Positions 1 to 6,330 of a stretch of 7,253 bases of DNA are shown piece by piece. Positions within the stretch are counted from its first letter, which is position 1. Each line of letters opens with the position of its first letter. The stretch comes from Candidatus Delongbacteria bacterium. Its GTDB lineage: Bacteria; UBA4055. The notes beneath the pieces were generated by a model, which worked only from the letters and a program-made list of their open reading frames with translations, ran no database searches and was not told the origin of the DNA. The position numbers were made by a program, and so were the translations under genes. The DNA lies in assembly GCA_003477045.1 (NCBI GenBank), contig DMTS01000170.1, positions 1 through 7,253 of the forward strand. Direction: 5' to 3'.

Positions 1-519
1 GAAGCAATGTCAGATGTAACGACAGTTAAACCTGATGAAAGCATATTGAAATGGCTGTGGGATTCTATGGAAACGATCAAGCCCGAAGGTCACTTAGCTG
101 TAATAGCGGCAATAGATGTAAAAGCGGCTGACTATGTTAAAGGCTGGGCTCCGATCTACCTTCCTAACGAAAACCTTATATTCTCAAATGCATCTTACCT
201 TACCAATTGCGGAGAGCTGAGTGCTAAAGGTACAGGTCAGACGGATCTAAGGATGTATAATATCGGAGCCGTTATGGTGCTCGACCAGCAGGAAATCATG
301 TCCGGACCGGCTGATACCGCGCAGAAATGGCCTAAGATATTCATTCAGGACCAGAGGTATCTTGATCCGGCAGAACCACTGCCGCCTTTCTGCGGAGAGA
401 GCCCTTCTTCTCACCCGGGTGAAAATCTTCAGGGTCTTAACCCGAGACACACCTGGTCAAGAGGCGTTTCCGGTATGAAAACAGACAAATGGGAAGATGT
501 TGTCTGGAGAAACTTGTAA
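1..519 (+). CDS. Unrecognised protein, probably 5'-truncated by the window edge
   Basis: I do not recognise this protein. The frame is open through the first six bases, so the gene may well begin before the window; the first ATG is at position 7 and no ribosome binding site can be judged ahead of it. From that ATG there are 170 residues ending in a TAA at 517-519. The visible part has no signal peptide or membrane segment at its start. It is rich in Trp and Pro, with a hydrophobic stretch around residues 28-37, two cysteines (about 68 and 129), a Pro-rich segment near 121-128 and a C-terminal end reading KWEDVVWRNL. It looks like a globular domain or the C-terminal part of a larger protein. 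A strong terminator follows directly, so it is the last gene of its transcript. The reading frame is convincing; the function is unknown. Confidence 0.75.
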   Translation, partial: EAMSDVTTVKPDESILKWLWDSMETIKPEGHLAVIAAIDVKAADYVKGWAPIYLPNENLIFSNASYLTNCGELSAKGTGQTDLRMYNIGAVMVLDQQEIMSGPADTAQKWPKIFIQDQRYLDPAEPLPPFCGESPSSHPGENLQGLNPRHTWSRGVSGMKTDKWEDVVWRNL

Positions 520-533
520 ATTTTTACTTTTGG

Positions 534-558
534 AAAAGCCCCGTTCTCGGGGCTTTTT
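534..558 (+). terminator. Rho-independent terminator after the first gene
   Basis: A perfect 10-bp stem, AAAAGCCCCG (534-543) pairing with CGGGGCTTTT (548-557), closes a TTCT tetraloop and runs into a T-tract at 554-558. It begins 14 bases after the stop codon at 519. The A-run on the left arm mirrors the T-run, so it could also work weakly on the other strand, but no gene arrives from that side. Confidence 0.9.
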
Positions 559-623
559 CGATTATATTGTGCCGATAATGTTAATAAAGAAAGCGGAAAG
601 TATTCAGTTAAAAGGTTAAAAAA

Positions 624-2633
624 ATGAAAAAACAATTATATGCTGTCCTTATTTCAGTTTCTGCAATATTTTCAATTCTAACAGCAACGCCTGATATAGT
701 TACTGACCCTGACAGAATACTTGCATCTGCATTACCGGGTTCATCAGACACAGAAAGTTTCAGCCTGATCAATGCGGGAACGAGCGACCTGTCATATAAT
801 GCCGCGATCAGTTATACCAGTAAAAAAGAAGGCAAAGGCGGAGGAGGTCCTGATAGCTACGGTTACGAATGGCGCGATTCGGATGCTCCAGACGGTCCTG
901 TTTACAACTGGATAGAAATAAATACCTTCGGAACGGTAGTCACTATGACAGATGAGCTTCTGTCTCCTTCAATACCTCTCGGTTTTACATTCAACTTTTA
1001 CGGAACTGATTTTACCTCAGTGAAGGTGTGCTCTAACGGATTTTTATCATTTACCACAACAACTAACACTGCTTTAAACGAAACGATACCTTCAGCATCT
1101 GAACCCAACAATCTTCTCGCGCTTATGTGGGACGACCTTAATCCCGCGGCCGCAGGATCCGGTTTCGTATATTACTATTCCGATACCGTCAACAAAAGAT
1201 TTATCGTTGAATACAGCGGAATTCCCCACTATGGTTCGACAAGCTTGAATTACGCTCAGGTTATTCTTTATGAATCCGGAAGGATCGTTTATCAGTATAA
1301 AAATGTCGGAGATGTGACCATAACTTCATCTACTGTGGGAATAAAAAATTCAACAGGCCTGGTGGGGCTTCAGGTCGTAAAGAACTATTCTTACCTAAAG
1401 AACAATCTGGCTATCCAGTTCTCGGCTGTACCTAAATGGCTATCGTTGAGCAGCTATTCCGGTGTTGTTCCAGCTTCGTCAAATACACAGATCAATGCCG
1501 TCTGCAGTGCGGCCGGACTTGATTACGGAACATACACGGCTGATGTAAAGATTTCTTCGAACGATCCTGATCAGCCGCTTAAGATACTGCCTGTTACATT
1601 TATAGTTTCAGATGTTACATCGTGGCCGGATATTGAACTTAATCCGGTGTCTTTAAGCGAATCCGTCATGCCGGGAAATTCAGTCCAGGACACTTTCGGG
1701 TTAACCAACAGCGGGGATTCCGATCTCGTTTACAGCCTGACAACCTCTTATGAAGTTATACCGGAGAACATAACAGTATCTTCAAATGATTTTAACTCAG
1801 GTTTGGGTAACTGGGTAAATTCGGGAGGGATAAGCTGGGTCTGGACCACTAATACTAATAATCTTGACGGATCTTCTTATTTACAGGCTCTGGCACACAC
1901 TTCCGGAGGCGGCACAAAAAGCTCTATTATAACTTCAGCCCCGTTTGACGGCACATCATGCAGTCAAATTTACCTTAATTTCTATCAGTATGCTGTTTTT
2001 ACTCAAAGTTCAGGAACGGTTGAATACACTTCGGACGGGACCAACTGGATAACCGTCTATACAAATAATACCAACATCGGAGGATGGGGCACACCGAACT
2101 TTCAGAAAATACTTCTACCGGTCATAAGCCCGACGATGCAGGTGAGATTTACAGGTGTATTTACAAAACTGAGCGGCGATATGTGGAATATTGATAATGT
2201 AAGCGTCTCAGGCCCGGAAGTCATAACTCTAAGCTGGCTAAGTATTGACAGCCCTGTTTCGGGAACGGTGGTTCCTTCTGGCGTAAAAGATATCCTTTTC
2301 ACTTGTGATTCTTCAGGCTTAGCTGAAGGCGTATATTACGCAGGTATAAAAGTAGAATCCAATGACCCTGATGAAGCGATTGTTATAATTCCGGTCGAAT
2401 TCATTGTAACAACAGGCACTTCGCTTGGAACTCCGGCAAATGTTTTGACCTCTGTTGCGGGATCAGTTATAACAATATCATGGGATACGGTAGCAGGCGC
2501 AGCAAGTTATGATGTTTATTCCTCAGACAGTCCTTACGGGACATTCGCTTTTCTTGCTAATGTCAGTACAGAACAGTATTCTTTTTCTTACACCGAACCG
2601 AGGAAATTTTATTATATAATTGCAAGAAATTAA
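624..2633 (+). CDS. Secreted multidomain protein: split Ig-like domains carrying lectin-like inserts, C-terminal FN3-type domain
   Basis: A 669-residue exported protein, probably a cell-surface or extracellular adhesion/binding protein. Residues 1-22 form a signal peptide (MKKQ, then a hydrophobic core). Residues 23-65 are the first half of an Ig-like beta-sandwich (LPGSSDTESFSLINAGTSDL). After a Gly-rich linker (70-76), residues 77-268 form an inserted beta-rich domain with the motifs PLGFTFNFYG, VCSNGFLSF, LMWDDLNP and VILYESGRIVYQY. Residues 271-328 complete the Ig fold (WLSLSSYSG ... ISSNDPDQP). The pattern repeats: half Ig at 335-377, a MAM/jelly-roll-like insert at 384-531 ending DMWNIDNVSVSGP, and closing half at 537-595 (VESNDPDEA). 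Residues 602-669 resemble a fibronectin type III domain (ITISWDTVAGAASYDVYSSD). There are no catalytic motifs, so a structural or binding role is inferred. The start is supported by AAAGG about 8 bases upstream and by the signal peptide. It is preceded by a terminator and so is likely monocistronic. Domain names come from sequence style, not from a search. Confidence 0.9.
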   Translation: MKKQLYAVLISVSAIFSILTATPDIVTDPDRILASALPGSSDTESFSLINAGTSDLSYNAAISYTSKKEGKGGGGPDSYGYEWRDSDAPDGPVYNWIEINTFGTVVTMTDELLSPSIPLGFTFNFYGTDFTSVKVCSNGFLSFTTTTNTALNETIPSASEPNNLLALMWDDLNPAAAGSGFVYYYSDTVNKRFIVEYSGIPHYGSTSLNYAQVILYESGRIVYQYKNVGDVTITSSTVGIKNSTGLVGLQVVKNYSYLKNNLAIQFSAVPKWLSLSSYSGVVPASSNTQINAVCSAAGLDYGTYTADVKISSNDPDQPLKILPVTFIVSDVTSWPDIELNPVSLSESVMPGNSVQDTFGLTNSGDSDLVYSLTTSYEVIPENITVSSNDFNSGLGNWVNSGGISWVWTTNTNNLDGSSYLQALAHTSGGGTKSSIITSAPFDGTSCSQIYLNFYQYAVFTQSSGTVEYTSDGTNWITVYTNNTNIGGWGTPNFQKILLPVISPTMQVRFTGVFTKLSGDMWNIDNVSVSGPEVITLSWLSIDSPVSGTVVPSGVKDILFTCDSSGLAEGVYYAGIKVESNDPDEAIVIIPVEFIVTTGTSLGTPANVLTSVAGSVITISWDTVAGAASYDVYSSDSPYGTFAFLANVSTEQYSFSYTEPRKFYYIIARN

Positions 2634-2634
2634 T

Positions 2635-3084
2635 TTATATCAGATCTGTGATTTCCTTAAGATACTTCTCATCTGTTCCGTCGAATAATCCCGGAACAGG
2701 TGAGTCTATATCGAAAACTGCTACAAGTTCGCCGTTTCTGATAACCGGAAGAACTATTTCAGACCTGGTTTCGCTTGAACAGGCTATATGGTAAGGAAGT
2801 TTAGCAACATCATTCTCGACCTGAACGCTTTCTTCTCTCGCGCACTTTCCGCATACGCCCCTGTCAAAATCAATAACAAGACAGCCATGCCCGCCCTGAT
2901 AAGGGCCTACCTTGAGAGTTCTTTCACCGGTTTTTCTGTAAAAACCGACCCAGTTGAATTCATCAAATGCGTGAAATACTTCGCAGCTTACGGTTGACAT
3001 CTTCGATATAAGATCATCCTCTCCGTCCGTCAGAGCTTTGATATTATTGACAAGTTCAATATATTTTGCTTCTTTAGATCTCAT
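2635..3084 (-). CDS. msrC: Free methionine-(R)-sulfoxide reductase (GAF-domain fRMsr)
   Basis: A 149-residue single GAF-domain enzyme. It reduces free L-methionine-(R)-sulfoxide to methionine in the cytoplasm, probably with thioredoxin as electron donor, and so repairs oxidised free methionine. The family signature is clear: GPYQGGHGC, RGVCGKCA, HIACSSETRSEIVLPV and AVFDIDSPVPGLFD. The three family cysteines are Cys68, Cys78 and Cys102. Their spacings of 10 and 24 match those I recall for E. coli fRMsr (Cys84/94/118), so the enzyme should be active. There is an extra Cys81. Length is near the usual 150-165. It is the last gene of the leftward group, starting one base after the stop of the envelope-protein gene. 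No good Shine-Dalgarno is visible ahead of its ATG, so translation may depend on coupling. Its stop lies one base from the stop of the convergent secreted-protein gene. Confidence 0.9.
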   Translation of the reverse strand: MRSKEAKYIELVNNIKALTDGEDDLISKMSTVSCEVFHAFDEFNWVGFYRKTGERTLKVGPYQGGHGCLVIDFDRGVCGKCAREESVQVENDVAKLPYHIACSSETRSEIVLPVIRNGELVAVFDIDSPVPGLFDGTDEKYLKEITDLI

Positions 3085-3085
3085 A

Positions 3086-4117
3086 TCAATAAAGAAAACC
3101 TATCTTGATATACAGCTTATTAAATGAGGCAGTTTCACTGATGTCGTCCGCTGATATAATTTCAACAGGTTTCAGGCTCATTAGGTCGGTTCTGTCGGCA
3201 AGAACGGCTTCGTACAATTCATATTTCCAGCCTACAGAGAGTTCCATTCTTCCTTTGAGCATTTTATTGCTGAATTCTATGTTGTTATAAAAATAAGGAA
3301 GATGTATCTCCGGAATTTCCATTCCCGAACTTAAGTTCATACCGGCAGACGCATTTATTGAGCTTTGAGCTTTTGAAATAAAATATTTATAACTCAGCTC
3401 TGCATTGATATAGTTTTCTTCTTTGTCCTTCATCAAAGACCCGTCAAAACCGTAGAAGTTAAATGCCATGCCAAGTTTTGAGTTCTCAAAAGGAACCGTT
3501 AATACTGCACCGAACTCAGTAATGGGCAAAATTTCCGAAATTATGCCTAGACCGCTGATGACATCTTCGTCGCCTGCTGAGCTGCTGAATCCGCATCGGA
3601 TCAGGAGGTTTTTTCCTGAACTATGATCGTGTGAGTATTCCCCGCGGATCCCGTACTGAACAGTATTTTTGTCCGCTTCATCTATCGAAAAATAGCGTAA
3701 GCCTGCGAACAAGCCAAATCTTTTATTAAAATATACACCTGCCTCTGATCTTATATCCTGCATCGTGATATCTCCAAGATCAGTATTTATTGTCTGATCC
3801 TCAGTTGAGGTTGTATCTATTGTAACCGAGCCTGTTATTTTCCTTATTATGTGATCGGCAGTGTAGTGCAGAGCTATATTATCAATATTGTTTTTTCCGT
3901 ACAAACCGTAACCGTAACCGAAAACTTCTGATCTTGCGGTGAAATTTTTTCCCGTATCGTAGTTTACGCTCCATTCGGTATCGTTCTTCTCTAAATGGAA
4001 GATCGCGCCTGCTTGATCTGAAACCTTGTCTTTTTTGACCGAATAATCCGTTCCGCTTGAGAATTGAGCAAAGCTTAATGCGGCGGTAAATAAAATGCAG
4101 ATTAGTCTGATCTTCAT
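3086..4117 (-). CDS. Predicted outer-membrane beta-barrel protein, function unknown
   Basis: I do not recognise a named family. The 343-residue product starts with a clear signal peptide (MKIRLICILFTAALSFA, likely cut before QFSSG). The mature part consists of alternating polar/hydrophobic strands with aromatic residues near strand ends (for example GVYFNKRFGLFAGLRYFS, AVLTVPFENSKLGMAFNFYG, NAELSYKYF). It ends KLYIKIGFLY. A terminal aromatic residue on an amphipathic last strand is the usual recognition signal of Bam-assembled outer-membrane proteins, so a beta-barrel in a diderm envelope is the best inference. The start overlaps the DUF1385 stop by four bases (ATGA). A GGAG six bases upstream, encoded in the last codons of that gene, supports translational coupling. 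The next gene, msrC, begins one base after its stop. Its biological role is not evident. Confidence 0.85.
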   Translation of the reverse strand: MKIRLICILFTAALSFAQFSSGTDYSVKKDKVSDQAGAIFHLEKNDTEWSVNYDTGKNFTARSEVFGYGYGLYGKNNIDNIALHYTADHIIRKITGSVTIDTTSTEDQTINTDLGDITMQDIRSEAGVYFNKRFGLFAGLRYFSIDEADKNTVQYGIRGEYSHDHSSGKNLLIRCGFSSSAGDEDVISGLGIISEILPITEFGAVLTVPFENSKLGMAFNFYGFDGSLMKDKEENYINAELSYKYFISKAQSSINASAGMNLSSGMEIPEIHLPYFYNNIEFSNKMLKGRMELSVGWKYELYEAVLADRTDLMSLKPVEIISADDISETASFNKLYIKIGFLY

Positions 4118-5070
4118 TTTTCCACTCCGGTTCCGGTATTAAGGTATTGGGTTGACAGCAGTATCGATTCAATGGCTACTTCGAGTTGACTATCGTCAGG
4201 CTCATTCGTTGTTATGTGCTGAAGCCAGAGACCCGGCTGGATAAGAAGAGCGACCGGCTTAATTCCGCTGTACTTTTCGGACATTTTTAAAAGTTCAAAA
4301 GATACTCCGACAGCGACAGGCATGAACAAAAGATGTACCCCTATCCTCGAAATTATGTTGGGATAAACATAATATAAATAATACAAGCTGTCGAAAATTG
4401 AGAATATTATTATGGTGATTATAGCTGCAATTAAGATAAAACTGGTCCCGCATCTGGGATGAAATCGCGTCTGGGCTTTTACATTTTCGACATTCATTTC
4501 AAGACCTTTTTCAAAGGCGGCTATCGCTTTATGTTCCGCGCCGTGATATTCAAAAAGCCTTTTTACATCTTTCATAAAACTTATTGCGTACATATATAAT
4601 ATAATGAATATAGTTCTGATCATTCCGGCCAGCAGATTGAAAATGAACTGATTTGAATTAAACTTTTCTTCGAAGATATCGGTGATCTTATAAGGTATAT
4701 ACATAAATATTCCGAGAGCTATAATCAGGACTGCGGAAGTTCCGAGACCTTCAAGAAGGTTCTGAAAAAAACTGTTCTTACTTTTTTCAACTTTCTCGCC
4801 TTTAGCTTTCTTTTCATCCTCAATAGCTTTATCGGCAGACCAGTTCAATGTGCCTATCCCGAGTTTCATCATCTCGAAAAGGCTCAATGCTCCTCTTAGA
4901 ACTGGAATATTTAAGTATTTTTTCCTTTTTGAAAGCGGAATAAAGTCCTGCACTTTGTTTTCAAGAGTGCCGTCTGCTCTTCTTACTACTGTCGCGACAA
5001 CTTTCGGTGATCTCATCATCACGCCTTCGATCACCGCCTGCCCGCCTACACTGATCTTTTCATCTTTCAA
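4114..5070 (-). CDS. DUF1385 family integral membrane protein (YqhQ-like)
   Basis: A 318-residue member of the DUF1385 family, which includes Bacillus subtilis YqhQ; the family function is not established to my knowledge. Signature segments are all present: GGQAVIEGVMMRSP (9-22), RLFEYHGAEHKAI (171-183), RFHPRCGTSF (202-211) and PGLWLQHITTNEPDD (279-293). The conserved His/Glu/Cys residues in these loops hint at a metal or catalytic site, but that is inference. Hydrophobic segments near 109-127, 143-165, 209-230 and 240-258 suggest four membrane spans. The start is taken as TTG at 5070 because GGAGAG lies five bases upstream and no in-frame ATG occurs before the conserved motif. It follows rpmE, a common neighbour in bacteria (often with prfA and prmC), and overlaps the next gene by four bases. 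Length is typical of the family. Confidence 0.92.
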   Translation of the reverse strand: MKDEKISVGGQAVIEGVMMRSPKVVATVVRRADGTLENKVQDFIPLSKRKKYLNIPVLRGALSLFEMMKLGIGTLNWSADKAIEDEKKAKGEKVEKSKNSFFQNLLEGLGTSAVLIIALGIFMYIPYKITDIFEEKFNSNQFIFNLLAGMIRTIFIILYMYAISFMKDVKRLFEYHGAEHKAIAAFEKGLEMNVENVKAQTRFHPRCGTSFILIAAIITIIIFSIFDSLYYLYYVYPNIISRIGVHLLFMPVAVGVSFELLKMSEKYSGIKPVALLIQPGLWLQHITTNEPDDSQLEVAIESILLSTQYLNTGTGVEK

Positions 5071-5094
5071 GAAAACTCTCCGGTTTTAAATTAA

Positions 5095-5121
5095 AAAGCG
5101 CATAGTATAAATATGCGCTTT
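5095..5121 (-). terminator. Hairpin terminator or attenuator between rpmE and the DUF1385 gene
   Basis: AAAGCGCATA (5095-5104) and TATGCGCTTT (5112-5121) form a perfect 10-bp stem around a 7-base loop. Read on the minus strand, the stem is followed by TT-AA-TTT and begins about 30 bases past the rpmE stop. It fits a rho-independent terminator for rpmE. Because the DUF1385 gene starts only about 25 bases further on, it may act as a partial terminator that lowers downstream expression, or as a 3' end-protecting structure. Confidence 0.75.
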
Positions 5122-5150
5122 AGAAATCGTTAATCAAATGATAAAAGTTA

Positions 5151-5369
5151 CTATTCTTTCTCTTCTTTTTTCTCGATCTTATACTTTTTCATGAACTTGT
5201 CAACTCTTCCGGCCGTATCAAGTATCCTTGTTTTTCCTGTATAAAAAGGATGGCACTTCGAGCAGATCTCAACTTTTATTTCGCCGATCGTGGTCCTGCT
5301 TTCAAAAGAATTTCCGCAGACGCATGATATCATCGCCGTTTCGTATTTTGGGTGAATTCCTTTTTTCAT
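5151..5369 (-). CDS. rpmE: 50S ribosomal protein L31 (zinc-binding form)
   Basis: A 72-residue protein of the large ribosomal subunit, which helps form the bridge to the small subunit near the central protuberance. The N-terminus MKKGIHPKY and the HPFYTGK motif are diagnostic. Four cysteines in CxC (16, 18) and CxxC (36, 39) arrangement make this the zinc-coordinating L31 type rather than the cysteine-free form induced by zinc shortage. The C-terminus is a short Lys/Glu-rich tail (KKYKIEKKEEKE). AAGGAG lies seven bases ahead of the ATG, a good ribosome binding site. It is the first gene of the leftward group, with its own plausible promoter at 5416-5444 and a hairpin downstream. The putative mobile element begins about 110 bases upstream, leaving this promoter intact. 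Confidence 0.97.
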   Translation of the reverse strand: MKKGIHPKYETAMISCVCGNSFESRTTIGEIKVEICSKCHPFYTGKTRILDTAGRVDKFMKKYKIEKKEEKE

Positions 5370-5415
5370 TATATGACTCCTTAAGTTTCATCATTACCGT
5401 TATTTCAACGGCTCG

Positions 5416-5444
5416 AATATAAGAATAAAATAATTCAAAAGCAA
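5416..5444 (-). promoter_or_regulatory. Candidate rpmE promoter
   Basis: On the minus strand, TTGCTT (5439-5444) and TATATT (5416-5421) are separated by exactly 17 bases, in a very AT-rich stretch. The -10 matches the sigma-70 consensus at five of six positions, but the -35 matches only at its first three. Transcription would begin near 5409, giving a leader of about 40 bases that contains the rpmE ribosome binding site. A 5-bp inverted repeat (CCGTT 5397-5401, AACGG 5407-5411) sits at the predicted start. The mobile-element boundary is about 33 bases upstream of the -35. Confidence 0.45.
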
Positions 5445-5477
5445 ACTGTTTTTCAAATAATTATTCCTTATTTACAT

Positions 5478-5495
5478 TAGTGACATTTGTCCCCT
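5478..5495 (+). repeat. Left terminal inverted repeat
   Basis: TAGTGACATTTGTCCCCT, an exact inverted copy of 7218-7235. Similarity continues inward after one mismatch and a one-base gap with AGAAGT (5497-5502 against the complement of 7210-7215). Inside the repeat, GACA-TT-TGTC is a small dyad that could seat a dimeric DNA-binding protein. Confidence 0.92.
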
Positions 5496-5532
5496 GAGAA
5501 GTAAGCAAGCAAAGCGCGGTAGTAAATAATCT

Positions 5533-6330
5533 TCATTTTTTCACTTCCGGATTTAATTGTCTATACAATTTAACATATTCTCTGACGATTTTCAATGATC
5601 TTCTTGTAATGTCTTTTATTTCACGCTCATTTAAACCTTTTTTTACGAGCTTCTTAATTTGGTCATACTGACCTATGTAGCGATCAACCGCGCTTTGGCT
5701 GTGTGAAGTTTTTAAAACAATATCTGCCGGAGATATTCCCTGCTCATAAAGCGATACGATTATGCCTTTATGAGTAGGCAGGCTGCCCTGATCAAGAACA
5801 TATCCTTTCAAGGGAAGTATTTCACCTGTTTTATTCCTGTAAGCATCAAGATATTTTCTGATGGTGCTTAGGCTTCTGTTCGTCAGAACACTTACTTCCG
5901 CTCCGGTAAGTAATCCGCCTTGCTCCTTTGCGCTTTTGATAAGCCTTACCATAGTTTCTATGTCCCTTGACTCTCTGTGCTCATAATTGCTGTTTCTGTC
6001 GCCTTTGCGGAAATAAATTCTGCGCTCAACATCATCTTTTGTTATCAATGGCAGTATAACTGTCGTTGATGCATAATCTTCTGTCTTCTTACCGTAACTT
6101 TGTCTTTGACCGTCATCTTTTGTTGTCCTGAAGACGATCTCACCAAAGCCGACTTCAGATATTTTAGGATTAAATTCTCTATAAAGTTGTTCAATGTCCT
6201 CTGCAAGCATGGATAAGATTTTTCTTGAACCTAAAACTTTATAATCGTTTTCCAACAGGTTTATCAAAGCCGATCTGAAGTTCCGTTTGTTTATGCTTTC
6301 ATATCTGTCCCGTATATTGTTCAGATTCAT
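5533..6330 (-). CDS. DUF1670 family HTH protein, second gene of the element
   Basis: A 265-residue protein that I place in the DUF1670 family by its pattern; its function is not established to my knowledge. The N-terminal ~125 residues are a mixed domain (NDYKVLGSRKILSMLAEDI; TTVILPLITKDD). Three helix-turn-helix-like segments follow: 138-165 (LLTGAEVSVLTNRSLSTIRKYL), 186-222 (THKGIIVSLYEQG, then KTSHSQSAVDRYI) and 232-256 (GLNEREIKDITRRSLKIVREYV). It is a full-length relative of the other gene of the element, collinear across the C-terminal half with an offset of about 21 residues. Its ATG overlaps the stop of that gene (ATGA). An excellent AGGAGG six bases upstream, encoded by the final Gly-Gly codons of the partner, indicates translational coupling. 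It is probably a DNA-binding protein acting on the element ends or promoter. No DDE triad or Tyr/Ser recombinase motif was recognised. Its stop lies 38 bases from the left inverted repeat. Confidence 0.85.
   Translation of the reverse strand: MNLNNIRDRYESINKRNFRSALINLLENDYKVLGSRKILSMLAEDIEQLYREFNPKISEVGFGEIVFRTTKDDGQRQSYGKKTEDYASTTVILPLITKDDVERRIYFRKGDRNSNYEHRESRDIETMVRLIKSAKEQGGLLTGAEVSVLTNRSLSTIRKYLDAYRNKTGEILPLKGYVLDQGSLPTHKGIIVSLYEQGISPADIVLKTSHSQSAVDRYIGQYDQIKKLVKKGLNEREIKDITRRSLKIVREYVKLYRQLNPEVKK

Noticed and set aside
559..623. Promoter for the secreted-protein gene (TATATT at 564-569 or GATAAT at 576-581)
   Set aside because: -10-like hexamers are common in this AT-rich gap and no acceptable -35 lies at the right distance, so no specific site can be supported.
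247..635. Two minus-strand frames opposite the first gene and its terminator
   Set aside because: One runs through the terminator hairpin, both are antisense to a better frame, and neither has a recognisable product.
3882..4172. Minus-strand 96-codon reading frame overlapping the barrel protein and DUF1385 genes
   Set aside because: It is an out-of-frame, Arg-rich shadow of two well-supported overlapping genes, with no family resemblance.
5397..5411. Short inverted repeat (CCGTT / AACGG) in the rpmE leader as an operator or L31 autoregulatory site
   Set aside because: A 5-bp stem is expected often by chance, and I know no matching regulatory motif; noted only in the promoter entry.
5228..5422. 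Plus-strand 64-codon frame opposite rpmE
   Set aside because: It lies antisense to a certain ribosomal protein gene and its promoter, with no supporting start signals.
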